From Streptomyces sp. CB02058 (GTDB lineage: Bacteria > Actinomycetota > Actinomycetes > Streptomycetales > Streptomycetaceae): a DNA stretch of 64,000 nt. Below, in pieces: positions 24,469-30,914 of this stretch. The stretch is taken from positions 124,001-188,000 of the forward strand of contig NZ_LIPG01000004.1 in NCBI RefSeq assembly GCF_001905505.1, read 5' to 3'. The notes below the pieces were generated by a model that saw only the letters and a list, made by a program, of their open reading frames with translations, was not told the origin of the DNA and searched no databases. How positions within the stretch are numbered: position 1 is the stretch's first letter; every line of letters starts with the position of its first letter. The translations under genes and the position numbers were made by a program.

Positions 24469-25512
24469 TCAGATCGTCGCCGTGTCGATCACGAAGCGGT
24501 AGCGCACGTCCGAGGCGAGCACACGCTCGTACGCCTCGTTGATCCTGCTCGCCTCGATCACTTCGATCTCGGCGCCGAGGCCGTGCTCGGCGCAGAAGTC
24601 GAGCATCTCCTGGGTCTCGGCGATGCCGCCGATCATCGAACCGGCGAGCGTCTTGTTGCCGCCGATCAGGGAGAAGAGGTTCAGTGCCACGGGCTCCTCC
24701 GGGGCACCGACGTTCACCACGGCGCCGTTGGTCTTCAGCAGGCCCAGGTACGCGCCGAAGTCCAGAGGCGCCGACACCGTGGAGATGATGATGTCGAAGG
24801 TGCCTGCCAGGTCCTCGAAGGTGGCCGGGTCGCTGGTGGCGTAGTAGTGGTCGGCGCCCAGCTTCAGGCCGTCGTCCTTCTTGCGCAGCGACTGGGAGAG
24901 GACCGTGACCTCGGCGCCGAGGGCGTGCGCGATCTTGACGGCCATGTGGCCGAGGCCGCCGAGACCGACCACGGCGACGTTCTTGCCGGGGGCGGCTCCC
25001 CAGCGCTTGAGCGGGGAGTACGTGGTGATGCCGGCGCAGAGCAGGGGCGCGGCCTCGTCCAGGGCCAGCCCGTCCGGGATACGGACGGTGAAGTTCTCGT
25101 CGACGACGACCTTCTGCGAGTAGCCGCCGTACGTGGGCTCTCCGTCGTGGCCGACGGCGTTGTAGGTGCCGACGTTTCCTCGCAGGCAGTGCTGCTCCTG
25201 CCCGGCCTCGCAGTTCTCGCACTCGCGGCAGGAATCGACCATGCAGCCGACGCCGACCCGGTCGCCGGCCTTGAACTTCGTCACGCCGGGGCCGACCTCG
25301 GCGACGACGCCGGCGATCTCGTGGCCGGGCACCATCGGGAAGATGGCCTCGCCCCAGCCCTCGCGGGCCTGGTGGATGTCGGAGTGGCAGATCCCGGCGA
25401 ACTTGATGTCGATCAGTACGTCGAACTCGCCGACCGCGCGGCGTTCGATGGTGGTGCGCTCCAGCGGGGCACTGGCGCTGGAGGCGGAATATGCGGCAAC
25501 AGTCGTGGTCAT
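24469..25512 (-). CDS. Zinc-dependent NAD(P) alcohol dehydrogenase
   Basis: This 347-residue medium-chain dehydrogenase belongs to the AdhC/YahK type that oxidises primary alcohols or reduces aldehydes. The catalytic zinc ligands are in GICHSDIH and GHEIAG, the structural zinc cysteines are in CRECENCEAGQEQHC, and the cofactor fold is VVGLGGLGHMAVKIAHALGAEVTVLSQS. It is divergent from an XRE regulator gene with a 117-base shared promoter region, an arrangement that usually means direct control. The physiological substrate is unknown. The start was chosen from family alignment (MTTTVAAYSA). Confidence 0.9.
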   Translation of the reverse strand: MTTTVAAYSASSASAPLERTTIERRAVGEFDVLIDIKFAGICHSDIHQAREGWGEAIFPMVPGHEIAGVVAEVGPGVTKFKAGDRVGVGCMVDSCRECENCEAGQEQHCLRGNVGTYNAVGHDGEPTYGGYSQKVVVDENFTVRIPDGLALDEAAPLLCAGITTYSPLKRWGAAPGKNVAVVGLGGLGHMAVKIAHALGAEVTVLSQSLRKKDDGLKLGADHYYATSDPATFEDLAGTFDIIISTVSAPLDFGAYLGLLKTNGAVVNVGAPEEPVALNLFSLIGGNKTLAGSMIGGIAETQEMLDFCAEHGLGAEIEVIEASRINEAYERVLASDVRYRFVIDTATI

Positions 25513-25573
25513 GCTCCCAGCGTGCCTCCTCACAGGGTGTTCGCCCAGGTCACCGCTTTGCGTACGTCCAGTG

Positions 25574-25612
25574 GTCCTACTACTGGCGGGGTCAGGCTCC
25601 TGGTCGTAGGAC
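25574..25612. promoter_or_regulatory. Inverted repeat in the adh/XRE divergent promoter
   Basis: GTCCTAC (25574-25580) and GTAGGAC (25606-25612) are perfect 7-bp arms with a 25-base spacer. A CCAGT...ACTGG pair (25569-25585) overlaps the first arm. The position between divergent genes suits binding by the XRE protein encoded at 25630. Confidence 0.45.
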
Positions 25613-25629
25613 GAGGAATACTTGACAGC

Positions 25630-26553
25630 ATGGAAGACACACCCGCTACGGACGACGGCCAGGCAGCCCTCCCCCACGGCCTCGACAGCCGGGCCGAGCT
25701 GAGCGAGTTCCTGCGCACCCGGCGGGCCCGGCTCAAGCCGGAGGACGTGGGAATTCCCTCGCACGGACGGCACAGGCGGGTGCCGGGGCTGCGGCGCGAG
25801 GAGCTGGCGCAGCTGGCCGGGGTCTCGGTGGCGTACTACACACGCCTGGAGCAGGGCAACGGGCGCAATGTGTCCGCGGAGGTGCTCGACTCGATCGCGC
25901 GCGCCCTGCGTCTCAACGACGCCGAGCATGCTCACCTCACCCGTCTCGCCAAGCCGAGACAACAGCGGAAGAAGCACCGGGCGCCCAAGCGGCAGCAGGT
26001 ACGGGTGGCGCTGCAGCAGCTGCTGGAGTCGATGGAGGGCGTGCCCGCGTACGTCGCCGGGGCGCGCTCGGAGATCCTGGCCTGGAACAGGATGGCGGCC
26101 GCGCTGTTCGGTGACTGGGGCAAGCTTCCCCCCGGGGAACGCAACTGGGCGCGGTTGACCTTCCTCTCCCCCGACTACCGTGAGCTGTTCCTGGAGTGGG
26201 ACTCCAAGGCGTCCGACATGGTCAGCTACCTCCGGCTGTACGCGGGCCAGCACCCGCAGGACCCGGAGCTGGCGGCACTCGTGGGTGAACTCTCCGTCAA
26301 GAGCGATGAGTTCAGGCGGCTGTGGGCCACGCACGATGTGAAGGAGAAGGGCCACGGTGTGAAGCGGATGCGGCACCCGCTGGTCGGTGACCTCACCCTG
26401 GCTTACGAGACCCTGCACCTCCCGGACGATCACGAACAGTACCTGTGCGTGTACCACGCGGAGCCGGGCTCCGCGTCCGCGGAGGCCCTGCGCATTCTCG
26501 CGAGCTGGGGGACGGACGCGGTCCCGGCGGACAAGCACACACGACACCCCTGA
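25630..26553 (+). CDS. XRE-family regulator with MmyB-like ligand domain
   Basis: This 307-residue protein has an XRE helix-turn-helix near residues 50-95 (VPGLRREELAQLAGVSVAYYTRLEQGNG) and a C-terminal MmyB/PAS-like ligand-binding domain with the family markers VPAYVAGARSEILAWNRMAAALFGDW and RRLWATHDVKEKGHGVKRMRHPLVGDL. Such regulators in Streptomyces typically control an adjacent divergent oxidoreductase gene, here the alcohol dehydrogenase. Its ligand is unknown. The ATG at 25630 is close to the promoter region; GAGGA at 25612-25616 is a distant ribosome site. Confidence 0.88.
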   Translation: MEDTPATDDGQAALPHGLDSRAELSEFLRTRRARLKPEDVGIPSHGRHRRVPGLRREELAQLAGVSVAYYTRLEQGNGRNVSAEVLDSIARALRLNDAEHAHLTRLAKPRQQRKKHRAPKRQQVRVALQQLLESMEGVPAYVAGARSEILAWNRMAAALFGDWGKLPPGERNWARLTFLSPDYRELFLEWDSKASDMVSYLRLYAGQHPQDPELAALVGELSVKSDEFRRLWATHDVKEKGHGVKRMRHPLVGDLTLAYETLHLPDDHEQYLCVYHAEPGSASAEALRILASWGTDAVPADKHTRHP

Positions 26554-26595
26554 AGTGCCGGAGCTCCGCAGAGGACGAACGGTCCATGACCGCAC

Positions 26596-26639
26596 GCGCC
26601 GAGGGCCCCCGCCGAGAGTTCGGCAGGGACCCTCGGCGC
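26596..26639. terminator. Hairpin 1 between convergent genes
   Basis: GCGCCGAGGG (26596-26605) pairs with CCCTCGGCGC (26630-26639), with a nested CCGCC/GGCAGG pairing inside. It lies 43 bases after the XRE stop. Confidence 0.65.
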
Positions 26640-26656
26640 CTCTCGGCGCGGAGAAC

Positions 26657-26685
26657 CGCGCAGGGCCGGGGCCCGGCCCTGCGCG
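26657..26685. terminator. Hairpin 2 between convergent genes
   Basis: Two 14-bp perfect arms around a single central base (26671). With hairpin 1 it forms a double terminator between the XRE gene and the minus-strand hydrolase gene that stops at 26739. Confidence 0.65.
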
Positions 26686-26738
26686 CTTCGGGTCCCGCGA
26701 CATCAGCTGCCTTCCGCCGTCGGTCCGACGGCTCGGCC

Positions 26739-27479
26739 TCACTTCAGATGCCGGGTGAAGAACCGGGCCGCGTCCTCCCCCGCGAACTGCGGGACGCCGG
26801 TGTGGCCGCCCGTGTTGGCGTGCAGGGTCTTCTCCTTGGAGCCGAAGGCGTCGAACAGGTCCAGGGCCGCCTGCCGGTCGTTCCCCTCGTCGTCCCACTG
26901 CAGCAGGACATGCAGGGGAATCGTGACCTGCCGTGCCTCCTCGACCATGGAGCGCGGCACGAAGCTCCCGGCGAACAGACCCGCGGCCGCGATACGCGGC
27001 TCGGCCACCGCGAGCCGGATCCCGATGGAGATCACTCCACCCGAGTACCCCACCGGCCCGCCGATCTCCGGCAGCGACAGGAGCCCGTCGAGGGCGGCCT
27101 GCCATTCGGGGACCGCCCTCTCGACCAGCGGGAGGACGAGGGCGTCGACGATCTCGTCGCTGACGGGTTCGCCCGCCGCCATGGCCCGGCGCAGGTCGGA
27201 GCGGGCCTGCTCCACGGCGGGCAGACGGGGCCGCTCGCCGCCTCCGGGGAGTTCGATGGTGGCGGTGGCGAAGCCCTCCGCCGCGGAGTGCCGGGCCCGG
27301 GCGACCAGCCGGGGGTACATCGTGCGCAGGCCCAGGGGAGGGTGGCCGAGCAGGATCAGCGGCACGGGCGCGGATACGGACGCCGACGCGGGCGTCCACA
27401 GGATGCCGGGGATCCCGTCGAGGGTGAATTCATGCTCGACGAGGCCGTCGTCGAGGTGCTGCTCGGAAGTGAACTGCAT
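26739..27479 (-). CDS. Alpha/beta hydrolase (dienelactone-hydrolase-like)
   Basis: This 246-residue cytoplasmic hydrolase has the oxyanion segment LILLGHPPLGL, a nucleophile elbow GYSGG near residue 146, an acid in LLQWDDEGNDRQ and a His in TGGHTGV near the C terminus. The family hydrolyses esters or lactones; the exact substrate cannot be predicted. Two possible mini-ORFs and a 12-bp palindrome (27646-27657) lie upstream and may serve its control. No partner genes are evident, although the rubber locus starts 570 bases away on the other strand. Confidence 0.78.
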   Translation of the reverse strand: MQFTSEQHLDDGLVEHEFTLDGIPGILWTPASASVSAPVPLILLGHPPLGLRTMYPRLVARARHSAAEGFATATIELPGGGERPRLPAVEQARSDLRRAMAAGEPVSDEIVDALVLPLVERAVPEWQAALDGLLSLPEIGGPVGYSGGVISIGIRLAVAEPRIAAAGLFAGSFVPRSMVEEARQVTIPLHVLLQWDDEGNDRQAALDLFDAFGSKEKTLHANTGGHTGVPQFAGEDAARFFTRHLK

Positions 27480-28046
27480 GGTCGTGCCTTTCGGGAATGC
27501 GCTGCAACGGCGCTCCCGGACGACCTGCCTATCGCCCGACCGTGACCCCGGAGGGGAGCACCCATGTCGATACTGCGTTCACGGGTACCACCTCCTTGTT
27601 CTCTCGCACGGCCTCCGCAAATGTAGCCGGTCACCATGTGTCGGCCAAACGCGTTTGTGCGGAGCCTCCGCGCCGAGCGGGATGTGAGGCCGTCGATCGC
27701 CCGACGCCGCACGGCGCAGCCGGCGGTCCGTCAGGTCGGGACGCTCGGACCGGTGGGCACCGCGACGTGTCCCGAGGGACGACCGCCGCGCGCGGCGCAC
27801 GACGAACCGACAGCCCCGGGGCCCTCGGCGACGTCCCTGAGGGCGAGTTCCAGCACGGACGGGGCGTTGGCGGACGACCGTGCAGGGCACGGTCCGGCAG
27901 GTTCCACGGGCCCGCCCGATTTCGAAAATCCTCTGGCGTTCCCCGCCCGCCTGTGCTCCTCTATGACACAGAGATGCTCGACATGTTTCATTGTGCCAAG
28001 CCGACATGTCGCAAGCCGAAGGACTCAAGGAGGAGTTCAGAGAGCT
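27480..28046. other. 567-base divergent control region (hydrolase / lcp1)
   Basis: No full gene is supported. It contains: opposed mini-ORFs with good ribosome sites, one plus-strand (27564-27626, 20 codons) and one minus-strand (27582-27529, 17 codons); the perfect palindrome CAAACGCGTTTG at 27646-27657; and, near lcp1, CGACATGT at 27979-27986 and CGACATGTCG at 28002-28011. The last two are the best candidates for lcp control sites. Confidence 0.45.
27979..28011 (+). promoter_or_regulatory. Repeated CGACATGT motifs upstream of lcp1
   Basis: CGACATGT at 27979-27986 is repeated as the perfect palindrome CGACATGTCG at 28002-28011, 35 bases before the lcp1 start codon. ACATGTC occurs again at 29394-29400 upstream of lcp2, suggesting a common regulator. 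The binding protein is unknown. Confidence 0.4.
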
Positions 28047-29282
28047 ATGGAGGGAATCAGCAGGCGCGAAGTGTTAGCGGTGGGCGGCTCCCTGGGAGCC
28101 CTGGGGGCCCTGGGCGCCACGCCGTCGGCCGCCGCGCGTACGCCGTGGACGTGGGCTCCGAGCGGGTCGGTCGCCGGCAAGGGAGAGGGCCTCGACCCGG
28201 AATGGGTCTGGGACGACGAGGTCGACTCACTGATGGCGTCGGTGATCGAACGCGGTGACGTGCCGAAGGTCAACGACGCACTGCGCACCTGGACCCGCAA
28301 CGACCAGACGCTGCCGGCGGGGCTTCCGCACGATGTACGCGCCTTCATGGAAAAGGCCCGCCAACTGCCGTCCTGGGCCGACCGGGCCAAGCTGGAGAGC
28401 GCGGCGGCGTTCAACAAGTCCCGGGGTTTCTACCTCAATCTCCTCAACGGGGTGGGCGGCGGCATGCTGAGCACCGCGATCCCCCGTGAAGCGCGCTCCG
28501 TCTACTACTCCAAGGGCGGCGCCGACATGGAGGACCGCGTCGCCAAGACGAGCCTGCTCGGGTTCGCCATCGGCGATCTGCGCGCGTTCCGGCCCGACGG
28601 AGATGTCATCGTCCACGCCGTCAAGACCCGCATGGTGCACGCCGCGGTACGCCATCTGCTGCCGCGGTCCCCGGACTGGTCCCGGACCAGCGGCGGTCAG
28701 ACGGTGCCGATCAGCCAGGCCGACATCATGGTCACCTGGCACAGCCTCGCCACCTACACGATGCAGAAGCTGGTGGAGTGGAAGGTCCCGGTCGGCCCCG
28801 CCGACGCGTCGGCCTACCTGCACCTGTGGCAGGTGACCGCCCACATGCTCGGCGTCCGCGACGAGTACATTCCCGCCACGTGGGAAGCGGCCGACGCCCA
28901 GTCCGAGCAGGTCCTCGACCCGATCCTCACCTCCACGAGGGAGGGCATCGAGCTGACGGACATCCTGCTGGGCCAGCTCGCCGAACAGACGAGCCCCGGT
29001 GGCATCGATCGCCCGCTGGTCAACGCACTCGCCCGGTTCCTGGTGGGCGACCGTGTCGCCGACATGGACGGCATCCCCGAGGAGCCGTTCTGGGAGAAGA
29101 CGATCGCGGCCCTCTGGCCGAAGCTGGTCGCCTTCCGCGAGAGGCTGATCCCCCTGCCCCTGGTGCCGCCGCTGGCGTGGACGATCGACGAAGCGGCACG
29201 GCAGTACATCCTGTTCTACCTCACCAAGGGGCAGGGCACCCGGATCGAGATCCCCGACACCAACAGGCCCGGTGCCGGCTGA
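28047..29282 (+). CDS. lcp: Latex-clearing protein paralogue 1 (rubber oxygenase)
   Basis: This 411-residue secreted protein belongs to the Lcp/MpaB (DUF2236) b-type haem dioxygenases that cleave poly(cis-1,4-isoprene) into oligo-isoprenoids with aldehyde and ketone ends. The N terminus is a twin-arginine signal (SRREVLAVGGSLGALGALG), consistent with export of a folded haem protein. Residues shown to matter in Lcp of strain K30 occur at identical numbering: Glu148, Arg164, Lys167, Thr168 and the axial His198 in TRMVHAAVRHLL. Codon 10 is TTA (28074-28076), so translation should depend on bldA tRNA. AAGGAGGAG lies at 28027-28035. The region around residues 124-145 differs from its neighbour copy, which may change product length or substrate range. 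Confidence 0.92.
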   Translation: MEGISRREVLAVGGSLGALGALGATPSAAARTPWTWAPSGSVAGKGEGLDPEWVWDDEVDSLMASVIERGDVPKVNDALRTWTRNDQTLPAGLPHDVRAFMEKARQLPSWADRAKLESAAAFNKSRGFYLNLLNGVGGGMLSTAIPREARSVYYSKGGADMEDRVAKTSLLGFAIGDLRAFRPDGDVIVHAVKTRMVHAAVRHLLPRSPDWSRTSGGQTVPISQADIMVTWHSLATYTMQKLVEWKVPVGPADASAYLHLWQVTAHMLGVRDEYIPATWEAADAQSEQVLDPILTSTREGIELTDILLGQLAEQTSPGGIDRPLVNALARFLVGDRVADMDGIPEEPFWEKTIAALWPKLVAFRERLIPLPLVPPLAWTIDEAARQYILFYLTKGQGTRIEIPDTNRPGAG

Positions 29283-29393
29283 CGCCGTGCCCGCGGCCGG
29301 CGGCCTCGGTCACCGGAGATCCGCCCCTGCGGTAGCGGAGGGCATCCTCCTCCGCACTCCGACGCGGACTCGGAGGACCCCCGGGCCGCAGAA

Positions 29394-29400
29394 ACATGTC
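29394..29400 (+). promoter_or_regulatory. ACATGTC motif upstream of lcp2
   Basis: This heptamer matches the palindromic motif upstream of lcp1 and lies 70 bases before the lcp2 start, in the 187-base gap between the genes. It could mean that lcp2 has its own promoter under the same control. Confidence 0.3.
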
Positions 29401-29469
29401 CTCGACCACCTCTCGTACCGCTCACCCCTCGAAGTACCGACCTGTCACAACCAAGAAGGAGTTCGGCCC

Positions 29470-30693
29470 ATGGACGGATTAAGCAGGCGCAAGATGCTGG
29501 CAACGGGTGGAGCCCTGGGGGCCATCGGCGCGCTGACGGCGACGACTCCCGCCGGCGCCCGGTCCCTGTGGACCTGGTCGCCCACCGGGTCGGTGGCGGG
29601 CACGGGTGCCGGTCTCGACCCGGAATGGGTGTGGGACGAGGAGGCCGACCCCGTACTCGCCGCCGTGATCCAGCGGGGCGACGTGCCGCGGGTCAACACC
29701 CTGCTGAAGCGGTGGACCCGCAACGACCAGGCGCTGCCCGACGGACTCCCGGCGGACCTCAAGGAGTTCATGGAGCACGCCCGCCAGATGCCGTCCTGGG
29801 CCGACAAGGCCAAGCTCGACCGCGCCGCCCAGTTCAGCAAGACCAAGGGCATCTACGTCGGAGCGCTGTACGGTCTCGGCAGCGGCCTGATGAGCACCGC
29901 CATCCCCAGGGAGTCGCGCGCCGTCTACTACTCCAAGGGCGGCGCGGACATGAAGGACCGCATCGCCAAGACCGCGCGGCTCGGCTACGACATCGGGGAC
30001 CTGGACGCGTATCTGCCGCAGGGCTCGATGATCGTGACCGCGGTGAAGACCCGCATGGTCCACGCCGCGGTACGCCATCTGCTGCCGCAGTCCCCGGGCT
30101 GGTCCCAGACCAGCGGCGGCCAGACGATCCCGATCAGCCAGGCCGACATCATGGTCACCTGGCACAGCCTGGCCACGTTTGTCATGCGCAGGATGAAAGA
30201 GTGGGGTGTGCGCGTCAACGCCGCCGACTCGGACGCGTACCTGCACGTGTGGCAGGTCAGCGCGCACATGCTCGGCGTCCGCGACGAGTACATACCCGCC
30301 ACGTGGGACGCGGCCAACGCGCAGTCCAAGCAGGTCCTCGACCCGATCCTCGCCCACTCCCCCGAGGGCGAGGCACTGACGAACGTCCTGCTCGGCATCG
30401 TGGCCGAACTCGACGCCGGCCTGACACGCCCCCTGATCAGCGCGTTCACCCGGTACACGCTGGGCGGTGACGTCGGCGACATGATCGGCCTGTCCAAGCA
30501 GCCGATCCTGGAGAAGCTCATAGCGACGGCGTGGCCGCTGCTGGTGGCCTTCCGCGAGGGCTTGATCCCGCTGCCCGCCGTCCCGGCGGTCCTCTGGACG
30601 CTGGAAGAGGCGCTCCGTAAATTCGTCCTGCTCTTCCTCGCCGAGGGGCAGCCCATCGCGATCGACATCCCTGACGTCAACCGCCCGTCCTGA
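29470..30693 (+). CDS. lcp: Latex-clearing protein paralogue 2 (rubber oxygenase)
   Basis: This 407-residue secreted Lcp has the same length that I recall for the K30 enzyme and looks closer to it than its neighbour does (FSKTKGIYVGALYGLGSG; ends in DIPDVNRPS). It carries a twin-arginine signal (SRRKMLATGGALGAIG) and all key residues: Glu148, Arg164, Lys167, Thr168, His198. It would act outside the cell on polyisoprene. Codon 4 is TTA (29479-29481), again predicting bldA dependence. AAGAAGGAG at 29453-29461 is the ribosome site. A strong terminator follows, separating it from oxiA. Confidence 0.94.
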   Translation: MDGLSRRKMLATGGALGAIGALTATTPAGARSLWTWSPTGSVAGTGAGLDPEWVWDEEADPVLAAVIQRGDVPRVNTLLKRWTRNDQALPDGLPADLKEFMEHARQMPSWADKAKLDRAAQFSKTKGIYVGALYGLGSGLMSTAIPRESRAVYYSKGGADMKDRIAKTARLGYDIGDLDAYLPQGSMIVTAVKTRMVHAAVRHLLPQSPGWSQTSGGQTIPISQADIMVTWHSLATFVMRRMKEWGVRVNAADSDAYLHVWQVSAHMLGVRDEYIPATWDAANAQSKQVLDPILAHSPEGEALTNVLLGIVAELDAGLTRPLISAFTRYTLGGDVGDMIGLSKQPILEKLIATAWPLLVAFREGLIPLPAVPAVLWTLEEALRKFVLLFLAEGQPIAIDIPDVNRPS

Positions 30694-30735
30694 ACGATTC
30701 GCCCCACCGCCCGAGCGCGGCGCTTCCCGCACGAC

Positions 30736-30768
30736 GGCCAGGGGCGGCGGCTTCCACCGCCCCTGGCC
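30736..30768 (+). terminator. Terminator after lcp2
   Basis: GGCCAGGGGCGG (30736-30747) pairs perfectly with CCGCCCCTGGCC (30757-30768) around a 9-base loop. It divides the lcp pair from oxiAB, which therefore probably need their own promoter or read-through. Confidence 0.75.
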
Positions 30769-30803
30769 TCCCCGTCCGCCACCCGTCCGGAGCCGAACCG
30801 CAC

Positions 30804-30914
30804 ATGAAGACCATCGACGAAGAAACGCCGAAGCGTGCCGCCAGGACGAGTCCTCCTCCGGACTTCCCGACAGGGGGACGCCGAAAGGCGCGGGCAGGAG
30901 GAGACCCCCGGTGA
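30804..30914 (+). CDS. Possible 36-residue protein coupled to oxiA
   Basis: An ATG at 30804 opens a 36-codon frame (MKTIDEETPKRAAR...) whose TGA (30912-30914) overlaps the GTG of oxiA as GTGA. A GGAG lies nine bases upstream. The peptide is hydrophilic and strongly basic towards its C terminus, with no recognised domain. It may be a real small protein or simply a translational coupling device for oxiA. Confidence 0.4.
   Translation: MKTIDEETPKRAARTSPPPDFPTGGRRKARAGGDPR

Noticed and set aside
26739..27479. Assigning the hydrolase next to lcp to the rubber pathway
   Set aside because: It is on the opposite strand with a separate control region, is not part of the K30 lcp-oxiAB set as I know it, and has no feature pointing to isoprenoid substrates.
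28047..30693. Reading the lcp pair as generic DUF2236/MpaB hypothetical proteins
   Set aside because: Identity of length, signal, key residues at Lcp numbering and the downstream oxiA-oxiB genes make the rubber-oxygenase assignment far more specific.
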